Positions 24,696 through 33,151 of a DNA stretch of 33,663 bases are shown here, piece by piece. The notes under the pieces were generated by a model. The model did no database searches and was not told where the DNA came from. It saw only the letters and a program-made list of their open reading frames with translations. Location of the stretch: assembly GCA_018065695.1 (NCBI GenBank), contig JAGHST010000030.1, positions 1 through 33,663 on the forward strand. Reading direction: 5' to 3'. Source of the stretch: Candidatus Cacconaster caballi. GTDB taxonomy: Bacteria > Bacteroidota > Bacteroidia > Bacteroidales > UBA932. Each line of letters begins with the position of its first letter. Within the stretch, counting starts at the first letter, position 1. The translations under genes were made by a program, and so were the position numbers.

Positions 24696-25259
24696 ATGGA
24701 AAATTATCACGACATAAAAGTGCTGTTTGCGGACAAGACACATCTGAAATATGCTCAGGAAATTTCAGACGCCATTGCGCAGGCTGCACAAGACAAGAAA
24801 TCCGGACTTGCGCACCGTGAGCCCGATTACATAGCTGAGAAAATAGAATCCGGTAAAGGAGTGATTGCCCTTGATGGAGACAGTTTTGCGGGCTTCTGCT
24901 ACATAGAGACCTGGGAGCATAACCTTTTCGTGGCAAATTCCGGACTTATCGTGAAGCCGGAATACCGCGGCCGCGGACTGGCCAAGGCCATAAAATCCAA
25001 GGCCTTCGAACTGTCAACCATCAAATATCCCGGCGCCAGGATATTCGGCCTGACCACAAGTCCTGCCGTGAAGAAGATAAATCTCTCTCTCGGGTATAAG
25101 GAAGTGCCTTACACTCAAATCACAAGAGATATAGATTTCTGGAAGGGATGCTTCACCTGCTGCCACTACGACACTCTGTGCAAAAACGGTTTTTCCGACT
25201 GCTTCTGCTCGGGTATGGTTTATGAACGGGAATGTAAAGAAGGTAAAAAAGAAAAATAA
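24696..25259 (+). CDS. GNAT acyltransferase, probable N-acylglutamate synthase of the arginine cluster
   Basis: A 187-residue GNAT protein. The acyl-CoA loop reads VKPEYRGRGLAKAI (about 88-101), preceded by the strand ANSGLIV. The C-terminal tail is Cys-rich (CFTCCHYDTLC and DCFCSGMVYE). Bacteroidales homologues of this type lie next to argG, and one in B. thetaiotaomicron has been proposed to make N-acylglutamate as the first arginine step; that link is from memory. Here the gene ends one base before argG and starts 4 bp after psd, so the role is supported by position. The acyl donor (acetyl or succinyl) cannot be told from sequence. Confidence 0.72.
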   Translation: MENYHDIKVLFADKTHLKYAQEISDAIAQAAQDKKSGLAHREPDYIAEKIESGKGVIALDGDSFAGFCYIETWEHNLFVANSGLIVKPEYRGRGLAKAIKSKAFELSTIKYPGARIFGLTTSPAVKKINLSLGYKEVPYTQITRDIDFWKGCFTCCHYDTLCKNGFSDCFCSGMVYERECKEGKKEK

Positions 25260-25260
25260 T

Positions 25261-26457
25261 ATGGAGAAGAAAAAGGTGGTCGTCGCTTTCAGCGGCGGAC
25301 TGGACACGTCCTTTGCAGTGATGTATCTTACAAAGGAAAAGGGTTATGAAGTGTATGCTGCCTGCGCCGATACCGGAGGCTTTTCAGCCGAGCAGCTCAA
25401 GACAAACGAGGAGAACGCATACAAGCTTGGCGCAAAGAAGTACGTCACCTTGTCTGTGGCTGATGAATACTACGACAAGAGCATCAGGTATATGATTTAC
25501 GGCAATGTACTGCGCAATGGAACGTATCCTATATCCGTTTCCTCAGAGAGGATATTCCAGGCCCTGGCCACGGCCCGTTATGCGCGGGAAATAGGTGCGC
25601 AGGCCATTGCTCACGGCTCCACCGGAGCCGGCAACGACCAGGTCCGCTTCGATATGACTTTCCTTGTGGCTGCTCCGGGTATGGAAATCATCACACTCAC
25701 CAGGGATATGGCCCTCAGTCGTCAGGAAGAGATCGATTATCTGCGCAAGAACGGCTTCCCGGCAGATTTCGAGAAGCAGAAATATTCATACAACGTAGGC
25801 TTGTGGGGTACTTCCATCTGCGGTGGAGAAATTCTCGACAGCCGTCAGGGGTTGCCGGAGACAGCTTATCTCAAGCAGGTTGAAAAAACAGGCAGCGAAA
25901 CCATCGCCATAGAGTTCAGCCGCGGTGAGATAGTGGGAGTGAACGGCGAGAAATTCGCCAGAGGCGTTGATGCCATAAGAAAGGTCGAATCCATAGCTGC
26001 ACCGTACGGCATCGGCCGTGATATGCACGTCGGCGACACAATCATCGGCATAAAGGGCAGGGTGGGTTTCGAGGCCGCCGCAGCTCTCCTGATAATCGCC
26101 GCTCACAAGTTTCTGGAGAAATTCACTCTCAGCAAATGGCAGCAGTACTGGAAGGACCAGGTATCCACCTGGTACGGTATGTTTCTGCACGAAAGCCAAT
26201 ATATGGAGCCTGTAATGAGAGATATAGAGGCAATGCTCCTCAGCAGTCAGCAGAACGTGAACGGAACGGTCACAATGGAACTCCGTCCACGGAGCTTCTC
26301 CACAGTCGGAGTGGATTCTCCGGACGATCTTGTCAAGACCAAACTCGGCGAATACGGTGAGATGCAGAAGGGCTGGACGAGTGAAGATGCGAAGGGCTTC
26401 ATAAAAGTCACCTCCACACCTTTGAGGGTATATTATGCAAAACACCCTGTTAAATAG
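25261..26457 (+). CDS. argG: Argininosuccinate synthase
   Basis: A 398-residue cytosolic ligase that joins citrulline and aspartate with ATP. The start is ATG 25261 (MEKKKVVVAF); the frame upstream overlaps the GNAT gene's 3' end. The ATP pyrophosphatase motif SGGLDTS is at 11-17. Conserved segments AHGSTGAGNDQVRFD, YNVGLWGTSI and the late AAALLIIAAHKFLEKFTLS helix follow. Length is typical for the short bacterial type. The 3' end overlaps argE by 23 bp, and the GNAT gene ends one base upstream, so the arginine genes form one tight unit. Confidence 0.97.
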   Translation: MEKKKVVVAFSGGLDTSFAVMYLTKEKGYEVYAACADTGGFSAEQLKTNEENAYKLGAKKYVTLSVADEYYDKSIRYMIYGNVLRNGTYPISVSSERIFQALATARYAREIGAQAIAHGSTGAGNDQVRFDMTFLVAAPGMEIITLTRDMALSRQEEIDYLRKNGFPADFEKQKYSYNVGLWGTSICGGEILDSRQGLPETAYLKQVEKTGSETIAIEFSRGEIVGVNGEKFARGVDAIRKVESIAAPYGIGRDMHVGDTIIGIKGRVGFEAAAALLIIAAHKFLEKFTLSKWQQYWKDQVSTWYGMFLHESQYMEPVMRDIEAMLLSSQQNVNGTVTMELRPRSFSTVGVDSPDDLVKTKLGEYGEMQKGWTSEDAKGFIKVTSTPLRVYYAKHPVK

Positions 26458-27478
26458 TCTTATATCCATCCCTTCCGTGAGCAGGGAAGAGACCGCGGCA
26501 GCCGATATGCTGCAGCGGCATCTGGCTTCTTTGGGCCTTGAAGTCCACAGAACTGCCGACAATCTGTGGGTTGAGAGCGAACCGCGAGGCACAAAGCCGA
26601 CTCTTCTTCTCGATGCCCATATAGATACCGTCAAGCCTGTAAGCGGCTGGAAGAGAAATCCTTTCATTCCGTCATACGAGGGAGGACGCCTTTACGGGCT
26701 CGGCGCCAACGACGATGGAGGAAGCGTGGTGGCACTGCTGGAAGTTTTCTGCAGGCTTTCTGCTCGTGAACAGCCATACAGGCTGGTGCTTTCGCTTTCA
26801 GCGGAGGAGGAGGTAAGCGGGAAGAACGGCTTGGAGAGGGTCTTCTCCGAGATAGGACCTGTTTCGCTTGCCGTTGTGGGAGAGCCTACCGGAATGCGTA
26901 TGGCGGTGGCCGAAAAGGGGCTTATGGTGTTGGACTGCACTGCTGAAGGTGTTTCCGCACACGCGGCCGGCAGCGGAGGAGTCAATGCCATATACAAGGC
27001 AGTGGAGGCGATAGAGCGGCTACGGAGGCTTTGTTTCGAAAAGGAGTCGGAGTTTCTGGGACCGGTGAAAATCACAGTGGCGCAGATTCAGGCGGGCTCA
27101 CAACACAACGTCGTGCCGGATCTCTGCTCGTTTGTGGTGGATGTCAGAAGCAACGGTCTCTATTCCAACGAAGAGATTCTTTCCCTCATCAAGGAATCTG
27201 TCGCAGACCTTTGTCTTGTCAATGAGCGCTCGACGAGACTTCAGAGCAGCAGAGCGGATATGACGCTGCCGATTGTCGTCAGGGGCAAGTCTATGGGAGT
27301 TCAGATGTACGGTTCACCGACTCTGAGCAACCAGGCGCTTCTGTCCTGCCCTTCCGTCAAGATAGGGCCCGGTGATTCCGCACGTTCGCATACTGCAGAC
27401 GAATATATTGAATTGAAAGAAATTGAGAACGCCGTACGGATATATTTCGAACTTCTGGACGGACTAAAAATCGATTGA
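26435..27478 (+). CDS. M20 deacylase, probable N-acetyl(succinyl)ornithine/citrulline deacylase (ArgE-like)
   Basis: A 347-residue M20 metallohydrolase. Metal ligands appear in order: H62 and D64 in LDAHIDTVKP, D93/D94 in GLGANDDGGS, E124-E126 in SAEEEVSGK, an acidic GEPTG segment, and H in ARSHTADEY near the C-terminus. The position inside argG-argH-argF makes removal of the acyl group from N-acylornithine (or N-acylcitrulline) the likely reaction. The start overlaps the argG 3' end by 23 bp, and argH begins 1 bp after its stop. In Bacteroides the homologue acts after a succinylornithine carbamoyltransferase; here the carbamoyltransferase is canonical, so N-acylornithine is the more likely substrate. 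Confidence 0.8.
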   Translation: MQNTLLNSLISIPSVSREETAAADMLQRHLASLGLEVHRTADNLWVESEPRGTKPTLLLDAHIDTVKPVSGWKRNPFIPSYEGGRLYGLGANDDGGSVVALLEVFCRLSAREQPYRLVLSLSAEEEVSGKNGLERVFSEIGPVSLAVVGEPTGMRMAVAEKGLMVLDCTAEGVSAHAAGSGGVNAIYKAVEAIERLRRLCFEKESEFLGPVKITVAQIQAGSQHNVVPDLCSFVVDVRSNGLYSNEEILSLIKESVADLCLVNERSTRLQSSRADMTLPIVVRGKSMGVQMYGSPTLSNQALLSCPSVKIGPGDSARSHTADEYIELKEIENAVRIYFELLDGLKID

Positions 27479-27479
27479 T

Positions 27480-28793
27480 ATGAAACTTTGGGACAAAGGA
27501 TTCGACACAGACCGCCGTATAGAAAGGTTCACCGTAGGCAACGATGCTGTTTTGGACCTTAGAATCGCTCCGTATGATATTGAGGGTACTGTAGCCCATA
27601 TCAGGATGCTGACAAAGGTCGGTCTCCTCGCTCAGAGCGAATTGGAAAAGCTCCTGCCTGAACTGGAAAAACTATATGCCAGAGCTGTGAGCGGAGAGTT
27701 CGTCATAGAGGATGGGGTGGAAGATGTTCATTCTCAGGTGGAGAAATGTCTTACCGACGCGCTCGGAGACCTCGGCAAGAAGATTCATACGGGACGCAGC
27801 CGGAATGACCAGATAATGGTGGATATGAGGCTGTTTGCACGCGACAGGACGGGAAAGACCGCACGCAAGGTGAAAGCCCTGTTCGATGCACTCCAGAGTG
27901 CCAGCGAACGGTACAAGAATATACTGATGCCGGGCTATACCCATCTTCAGGTGGCGATGCCTTCTTCTTTCGGTCTCTGGCTCGGTGCATATGCGGAGTC
28001 ACTCTCCGATGATATGGTGGTTCTGGGAGCTGCCGCACGCTATGTCAACCGCAATCCGCTTGGCTCCGCAGCCGGGTATGGCTCATCGGCGCCTCTCGAC
28101 CGACGGATGACTGCCGAACTTCTCGGATTCGAAGATCTCGAATATAATTCAATCTGTGCGCAACTCGGGAGGGGCAAGAGTGAAAAGATTGTGGCACAAG
28201 GAGTTGCTGCTGTTGCCGAGACTCTCGGGCGTTTTGCGGCAGACTGCTGCCTGTTCAACAGCCAGAATTTCGGATTCATAAAGCTTCCGGACGAACTTAC
28301 AACAGGGTCCAGCATTATGCCGCACAAGAAAAATCCCGACGTATTCGAACTTATCCGCGCACACTGCAACAGACTGGTTTCCGTTCCGGAGGCCATCTCT
28401 CACATAACGACGAATCTGCCTTCAGGATACTTCCGGGATATGCAGCTTGTCAAGGAAATCTTCGTGCCTCTGTTCGACGAGATTGACGATTGCCTCGACA
28501 TAGCGCTTTTTGCCGTCGAAAATCTGAAAGTCACCGAAGGTCTGATGGACAATCCTCTCTACAAGACTGCATTCAGCGTGGAGGAGGTGAACCGACGAGT
28601 GGGGCAGGGAGTGCCGTTCCGCGATGCATACAAGCAGGTCGGGGCTGAAATTCTCGAAGGCAGCTTCGAATTTTCGGGAGAACTTCATCATACGCACGAA
28701 GGTTCCATCGGCAATCTCTGCACTGAAGAAGTAAGGAAAAAAATGGATAAGGCCCTTGCGGACTTTCCTTCAGTCAAACCGATAAAATTTTGA
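27480..28793 (+). CDS. argH: Argininosuccinate lyase
   Basis: A 437-residue lyase that splits argininosuccinate to arginine and fumarate. Superfamily segments: TGRSRNDQ (104-111), [15 protein letters not shown] (151-165) with the proton-transferring T-H, and the mobile signature [12 protein letters not shown] (275-286) containing the catalytic Ser. Length is slightly below the usual 455-470. It is linked to argE by a 1-bp gap and to argF by a 4-bp gap. Confidence 0.96.
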   Translation: MKLWDKGFDTDRRIERFTVGNDAVLDLRIAPYDIEGTVAHIRMLTKVGLLAQSELEKLLPELEKLYARAVSGEFVIEDGVEDVHSQVEKCLTDALGDLGKKIHTGRSRNDQIMVDMRLFARDRTGKTARKVKALFDALQSASERYKNILMPGYTHLQVAMPSSFGLWLGAYAESLSDDMVVLGAAARYVNRNPLGSAAGYGSSAPLDRRMTAELLGFEDLEYNSICAQLGRGKSEKIVAQGVAAVAETLGRFAADCCLFNSQNFGFIKLPDELTTGSSIMPHKKNPDVFELIRAHCNRLVSVPEAISHITTNLPSGYFRDMQLVKEIFVPLFDEIDDCLDIALFAVENLKVTEGLMDNPLYKTAFSVEEVNRRVGQGVPFRDAYKQVGAEILEGSFEFSGELHHTHEGSIGNLCTEEVRKKMDKALADFPSVKPIKF

Positions 28794-28797
28794 TATT

Positions 28798-29796
28798 ATG
28801 ACAAATACGGATAAACATTTTCTTAAAGTTCTCGATTTTACACCATCACAAATAAAGGAGTATCTGGACCTCGCAGCCAAACTGAAGGCCGACAAGAAAG
28901 CCGGCAGGGAACAGCGACTGCTTTGCGGAAAGAATATTGCCATACTTTTTGAAAAGGCATCCACCCGCACCCGTTGCTCATTTGAGGTGGCGGCAAGCGA
29001 CCAGGGCGGATATGCCACATATCTCGGTTCAGTAGGTTCTCACCTCGGCATTGACGAATCGATGGACGATACAGCGCGCGTCCTCGGCAGAATGTTCGAC
29101 GGAATCGCATACCGCGGCTACGGACAGCATATTGTGGAACGCATTGCTGAACTTGCAGGTGTACCGGTATGGAACGCCCTGACAGATGAAGCACATCCGA
29201 CACAGCTCCTGGCTGACCTTCTGACCATCAGTGAGCATATCGACAAGCCGATGAATCAGGTGAAAATAGCTTTCGTAGGTGACACCAGATTCAATACCTG
29301 CAACAGCCTTTTCGTGGGCTGTGTCAAGATGGGTATGGATTTCAGGGCCGTAAGCCCGAAAGAACTCCAGCCGTCGGAATTCCTTCAGAAAGAGTGCGCC
29401 ACCATCGCATCCGAGACCGGAGCACGCATAACCATCACCGACAATGTGGCTGAAGGCGTCAAGGGGTGCGATTTCATCTATACCGACGTTTGGGTTTCAA
29501 TGGGAGAACCCGCAGAAGCATGGGCCGAACGCGTGAGGCTGCTCAAGCCGTATCAGGTCAACAGCGCCCTGATGAAGGCCACCGGCAATCCTAACTGCAA
29601 ATTCATGCACTGCCTTCCGGCTTTTCACGATACCTCCATCAAAGTTGGAAAGGAGATATATGAAAAGTTCGGTCTGGACGGAGTGGAGGTGACACACGAA
29701 GTTTTCGAGTCGCCCGCGAGCATCGTTTTCGATGAGGCCGAAAACCGTCTCCACACAATCAAGGCCATTATGGTTAAGTCTCTGACAAACAATTAA
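28798..29796 (+). CDS. argF: Ornithine carbamoyltransferase, canonical type
   Basis: A 332-residue enzyme that makes citrulline from ornithine and carbamoyl phosphate. Carbamoyl-phosphate motif STRTR is at 55-59, HPTQ at 133-136, the ornithine-gating loop DVWVSMGE at 230-237, and HCLPAFHD at 271-278. The order and wording are those of E. coli-type ArgF, with [13 protein letters not shown] and GIAYRGYGQ. It does not show the layout of the B. fragilis N-succinylornithine carbamoyltransferase, which lacks the SMG loop. A catabolic ArcB role cannot be excluded by motif, but the argG/argH neighbours favour biosynthesis. Confidence 0.93.
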   Translation: MTNTDKHFLKVLDFTPSQIKEYLDLAAKLKADKKAGREQRLLCGKNIAILFEKASTRTRCSFEVAASDQGGYATYLGSVGSHLGIDESMDDTARVLGRMFDGIAYRGYGQHIVERIAELAGVPVWNALTDEAHPTQLLADLLTISEHIDKPMNQVKIAFVGDTRFNTCNSLFVGCVKMGMDFRAVSPKELQPSEFLQKECATIASETGARITITDNVAEGVKGCDFIYTDVWVSMGEPAEAWAERVRLLKPYQVNSALMKATGNPNCKFMHCLPAFHDTSIKVGKEIYEKFGLDGVEVTHEVFESPASIVFDEAENRLHTIKAIMVKSLTNN

Positions 29797-29800
29797 TACA

Positions 29801-30628
29801 ATGAAAAGATTATTCATTTTTGCAGCATTGATGATTATGTGCATATCCTGCAACAGAAACACCACACTCGTGGCTTACTTCTCAGCTACCGGCACCACCA
29901 AGGCCGTGGCGGAAAAAATTGCTGCCGCCAGTCAGGCGGAACTCTATGAAATCACTCCTGAAGAGGCCTATACGGATGCCGATCTGAATTGGAGGGATTC
30001 TCTCTCCCGCAGCAGCGTGGAGATGGCGGACCCTACTTCAAGACCTGCCATAAAGGGCGGTATCAAGAACATAGACCGCTATGAAACAGTATATATCGGA
30101 TTTCCGATATGGTGGTACACTGCACCTACGATAATCAATACGTTCATCGAACAGAACAATCTTCTGGGCAAGAACGTGAAGTTTTTCGCAACATCGGGCA
30201 GCAGTGACATCGATGGCGCATACAAGGCTTTCAAGAAACAGTATCCTCAGATCAATTGGAGCGGAGCCGCTCTTTTGAACGACTCTTCTGCAGAAAATAT
30301 CAAATCCTTCATCAGCAAGGGATATGTTGTCGGAGGGGCTTATGGAATCAAAGTGTTGAGTGATACCGTTGAGGACGGTGTGCGCACCATTTCCGCACAG
30401 ACCTGTTCGGACGTATGCTCTGAACAGATTATTGTTTCCGTCAAAGACGGCATAGTCTTGAAGGCTGAAATCGTTGGCGGATGCCCGGGCAATACTGTCG
30501 GCGTGACACAGCTCGTGAAGGGAATGAATGTGGATGAAGCTGTTGAAAGAATGGAAGGAATCCCTTGCGGAGGCAAAAAGACCAGTTGCCCGGATCAACT
30601 TTCCAAGGTATTGAGGCTTTTTCTGTAG
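29801..30628 (+). CDS. Lipoprotein-type flavodoxin fused to a C-terminal TSCPD domain
   Basis: A 275-residue protein of unusual build. Residues 1-17 look like a lipoprotein signal (MKRLFIFAALMIMCISC). Residues about 21-175 are a flavodoxin domain with the FMN phosphate loop SATGTTK (29-35) and IGFPIWWYTAP (99-109). The last 80 residues match the TSCPD family layout: TCSDVCSEQI, VGGCPGN, GIPCGGKKTSCPDQLSKVL, with Cys 202, 206, 228, 256 and 263. Such TSCPD proteins are usually encoded alone. The frame is continuous, with no sign of a frameshift. It starts 4 bp after argF and is followed by a DUF1573 gene. Function unknown; redox or metal binding is an inference. Confidence 0.75.
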   Translation: MKRLFIFAALMIMCISCNRNTTLVAYFSATGTTKAVAEKIAAASQAELYEITPEEAYTDADLNWRDSLSRSSVEMADPTSRPAIKGGIKNIDRYETVYIGFPIWWYTAPTIINTFIEQNNLLGKNVKFFATSGSSDIDGAYKAFKKQYPQINWSGAALLNDSSAENIKSFISKGYVVGGAYGIKVLSDTVEDGVRTISAQTCSDVCSEQIIVSVKDGIVLKAEIVGGCPGNTVGVTQLVKGMNVDEAVERMEGIPCGGKKTSCPDQLSKVLRLFL

Positions 30629-30634
30629 CGAAGG

Positions 30635-31714
30635 ATGAGAAGAACGGCTGCCGTCATACTGTCGTTTCTGGCTTCTGCTGTCCTGTGGGCGCAGCAGGAT
30701 GTGATTTCTTTTGACAGGACAGTCCACGATTTCGGGGATATCCTGCTTTCTGACGGGCCGGTGTCCTGTACTTTCCATTTCAGGAATGTGGGGGACAAGC
30801 CTCTTGTCATCCATCAGATTGCATCTTCCTGCGGCTGTACCACCCCTGTCTGGACACGTGAACCCGTTCTTCCCGGTCACTCCGGAAAAATAGACGTAAC
30901 CTTTTCCAACGACCAGGGACCATATCCCTTTGAAAAGTCGCTGACGGTGTACGTGAGCGGCCGCAACAGACCGGCAGTGCTGAAAATCAAGGGACAGTCT
31001 TTTGAAAAGAAACAGCCTCTCGAGGAGACCTATACTGTCCGCATAGGTATTTTGGGTCTAAGGCAAGGTTCATTTTCAATAGGTTACATAGATAAGGGCA
31101 CTGTGAAGGAAGATGAGGCCAAGATTGCCAATCTTTCAGGCAGGGCAGTTCTGGTCGAGCCTCTGGATGTCACGGAAGGCCTGACGGTAAACATTTCGCC
31201 GAATCCCGTACCTGCAAAAAGCAGCGCACGTCTCATCTACAGTGTCGATACCAGAAAGATGAAGGCGGATGCCTGGGGCAGGCAGACTTTCGAGGCCGGA
31301 TTTTCCGTGGACGGCAAGAGGCAGAATGGTAAATTGACGGTGAAAGGCGTCATAAAGGATAATTTTTCCTCCCTCACTGAAGCGCAGATTGAAAAGGCCG
31401 GAACCCCTGTGGTGGAAAAAATCTATTGGGAGTTCGGCACAGTCGGGAAGGGCTGCGGAGTGGACGCCACTTTCAGAATTGTAAACAAAGGCGCTGAGCC
31501 TCTTGTAATACATAAGGTCGATACAAGGTCGGATGCCTTGACAGTAGTCTCCCGGACGCCCTTTACCATCAAAAGCGGTAAAAGCGCCGTGGTGAAGGTG
31601 CACCTCGACACTTCGTCTCTGGAGGGAGAAGTGGTGGAGGTTCTCACTCTGGTGACCGATTCGCCCGCCAAACCGCTTGTCAATCTGTTTGTTACAGGAA
31701 TAGTACAAAAATAA
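30635..31714 (+). CDS. DUF1573 domain-containing exported protein
   Basis: A 359-residue protein with a signal peptide ending near LWAQQ (residues 1-19). The first DUF1573 domain (about 23-115) has the family wording VHDFGDI, FHFRNVGDKPLVI and SSCGCTTPVW. A second copy near 265-358 keeps FGTVGKGCGVDATFRIVNKGAEPLVI but lacks the SCGCT cysteines. These are immunoglobulin-like domains common in Bacteroidota secreted proteins; function unknown. It begins 6 bp after the flavodoxin-TSCPD gene and ends 4 bp before meaB, so it is part of the same run. Confidence 0.85.
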   Translation: MRRTAAVILSFLASAVLWAQQDVISFDRTVHDFGDILLSDGPVSCTFHFRNVGDKPLVIHQIASSCGCTTPVWTREPVLPGHSGKIDVTFSNDQGPYPFEKSLTVYVSGRNRPAVLKIKGQSFEKKQPLEETYTVRIGILGLRQGSFSIGYIDKGTVKEDEAKIANLSGRAVLVEPLDVTEGLTVNISPNPVPAKSSARLIYSVDTRKMKADAWGRQTFEAGFSVDGKRQNGKLTVKGVIKDNFSSLTEAQIEKAGTPVVEKIYWEFGTVGKGCGVDATFRIVNKGAEPLVIHKVDTRSDALTVVSRTPFTIKSGKSAVVKVHLDTSSLEGEVVEVLTLVTDSPAKPLVNLFVTGIVQK

Positions 31715-31718
31715 GAAT

Positions 31719-32837
31719 ATGGATGCATCACATCAGGGGGATTTTTTCCCCGACTATGACAACAAAGACACAAAACTTGTCATCAACGAGGGAGTGGAGC
31801 AGCCCCCAATCATAAATCCTTACATAAAAAAGGCGTTCAAGAAGAAGCCTTCGCTCCTGACTGTGGACCAGTATATGGAGGGCATAGAAAGGGGAGACCG
31901 CACAGTTCTGAGTCAGGCAATCACGCTCGTGGAGAGTTATCTTCCCGAGCACAGGGTCATCGCGCAGCAGATTATCCAACGCTGCCAGATGATTTCCAAC
32001 TCCAGAAAGACAATGCGCATCGGCATTACCGGTGTGCCGGGTGCAGGCAAAAGCACCTTCATCGAGGCTTTCGGCTCTTATCTGACCGGGGAGGGACATA
32101 AACTGGCGGTTCTGGCCATCGATCCGAGTTCAGAAAAAAGCAAGGGCAGCATTCTCGGCGACAAGACGCGTATGGAGACTCTCTGCAACGATCCCAATGC
32201 CTTCATCCGTCCGAGCCCGAGCGCGGGCTCCCTTGGAGGAGTTGCACGCAAGACACGCGAAACGGTGCTTCTGTGTGAGGCTGCCGGATTCGATGTGGTG
32301 TTCATCGAGACAGTCGGAGTAGGGCAGAGCGAAACGGCAGTTCATTCTATGAGTGACTTCTTCCTTCTGCTGATGCTTTCCGGTGCGGGAGACGATCTTC
32401 AGGGTATCAAGCGCGGCATTATGGAAATGAGCGACCTTATCGCCATTACGAAAGCCGACGGTACCAACGTGGACAAGGCCAATATGGCAATGGCTTTGTA
32501 TGCCAATGCCCTTCATCTGTTCCCGCCGACGGAGTCGGGGTGGGTGCCTACCGCCGTCACTTCCTCGGCCGTCACAAAGTCGGGCCTGCCTGAAATTCTC
32601 AAGAAGATAGAGGATTATTTCGCTCTTGTCCAAGGTAACGGCTTCTATGAGAAGAAGCGCCGCGAGCAGGCACGTTACTGGATGTATGAGAGCATCAACG
32701 AGTCCCTGAAGAATATGTTCTACGAAAACGAGCTCATTGGAAAGCTTCTGCCTGATTATGAGGAAGCTGTGCTTCGCGGCGATCTGGAGTCGTTCTCGGC
32801 TGCAGGTGAACTGATAGAAAAATATTCCGGAAAATAA
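31719..32837 (+). CDS. meaB: Methylmalonyl-CoA mutase-associated GTPase MeaB
   Basis: A 372-residue G3E-family P-loop GTPase that protects and reloads B12-dependent methylmalonyl-CoA mutase. Walker A is GVPGAGKS (105-112). LAIDPSSEKSKGSILGDKTRM (about 131-151) carries the family's switch, FIETVGVGQSE the G3 region, and AITKADG the base-recognition motif. The N-terminal 40 residues are an extension beyond the E. coli ArgK start. The mutase subunits are not in the window. Older records call such proteins ArgK or an LAO/AO transport kinase; that name should not be read as a link to the neighbouring arginine genes. Confidence 0.93.
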   Translation: MDASHQGDFFPDYDNKDTKLVINEGVEQPPIINPYIKKAFKKKPSLLTVDQYMEGIERGDRTVLSQAITLVESYLPEHRVIAQQIIQRCQMISNSRKTMRIGITGVPGAGKSTFIEAFGSYLTGEGHKLAVLAIDPSSEKSKGSILGDKTRMETLCNDPNAFIRPSPSAGSLGGVARKTRETVLLCEAAGFDVVFIETVGVGQSETAVHSMSDFFLLLMLSGAGDDLQGIKRGIMEMSDLIAITKADGTNVDKANMAMALYANALHLFPPTESGWVPTAVTSSAVTKSGLPEILKKIEDYFALVQGNGFYEKKRREQARYWMYESINESLKNMFYENELIGKLLPDYEEAVLRGDLESFSAAGELIEKYSGK

Positions 32838-32868
32838 TTGGTAAATCGTCGCAAAGAGATTAACTTTG
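32837..32868 (+). promoter_or_regulatory. Promoter of the ferredoxin gene with an overlapping palindrome
   Basis: ATTG (32837-32840) and TAACTTTG (32861-32868) are 20 bp apart and fit the Bacteroidota -33/-7 pattern, with a leader of about 30-35 nt. A perfect 7-bp inverted repeat, CGCAAAG (32850-32856) and CTTTGCG (32864-32870), covers the spacer end and the -7 element, a suitable place for an operator. Confidence 0.65.
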
Positions 32869-32904
32869 CGGCAGCAATTTAACGTTAAACATTAATATAA
32901 AGCT

Positions 32905-33072
32905 ATGGCTCACAAAATTACATCAAATTGCGCAGCTTGCGGCACTTGCATTGACGAATGTCCGGTAGGCGCTATTTCAGCAGGTGACATCTACAAAATC
33001 GACGCTAACGCTTGCGTTGACTGCGGTACTTGCGCAGGTGTCTGCCCTATGGGCGCAATCGTTGCTGAATAA
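32905..33072 (+). CDS. 2[4Fe-4S] ferredoxin, 55 residues
   Basis: A short gene whose product starts MAHKITSNC. Two complete CxxCxxCxxxCP motifs are visible: C9, C12, C15, C19-P20 and C37, C40, C43, C47-P48. The layout is that of clostridial-type low-potential bacterial ferredoxins, which carry electrons in anaerobic metabolism. Length (55) matches the family. It has its own promoter and is followed by an intrinsic terminator, so it is likely transcribed alone and strongly, although it lies in line with the meaB run. Confidence 0.96.
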   Translation: MAHKITSNCAACGTCIDECPVGAISAGDIYKIDANACVDCGTCAGVCPMGAIVAE

Positions 33073-33086
33073 TCGCAATTTCACAG

Positions 33087-33122
33087 AAAAAAGCCTGGAG
33101 CTATTCGCTTCGGGCTTTTTTT
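33087..33122 (+). terminator. Intrinsic terminator of the ferredoxin gene
   Basis: AAAAAAGCC at 33087-33095 pairs with GGCTTTTTT at 33113-33121, with an inner GGAGC/GCTTC extension, and the right side ends in a run of seven T. It begins 14 bp after the ferredoxin stop. Confidence 0.85.
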
Positions 33123-33123
33123 G

Positions 33124-33148
33124 TAGCGCTAACGGGAATCGAACCCTT
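33124..33148 (-). pseudogene. tRNA 3' fragment (T-arm plus acceptor 3' strand)
   Basis: Read on the minus strand, 33148-33124 gives AAGGG-TTCGATT-CCCGT, a T-arm with a standard 7-nt loop (one stem mismatch, A-G), followed by a 7-nt acceptor strand TAGCGCT and discriminator A. The expected 5' acceptor AGCGCTA, D-arm and anticodon arm are absent; the preceding bases are the end of a lipoprotein gene. It may be a remnant left by integration at a tRNA gene. It could also be a chance match of about 20 informative bases. Confidence 0.5.
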
Positions 33149-33151
33149 GGA

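Noticed and set aside
31719-32837. Link between the MeaB (ArgK-like) GTPase and the nearby arginine genes
   Set aside because: The ArgK name comes from an old annotation as an arginine/ornithine transport kinase. The motifs are those of the methylmalonyl-CoA mutase chaperone, so the proximity is not evidence of an arginine role.
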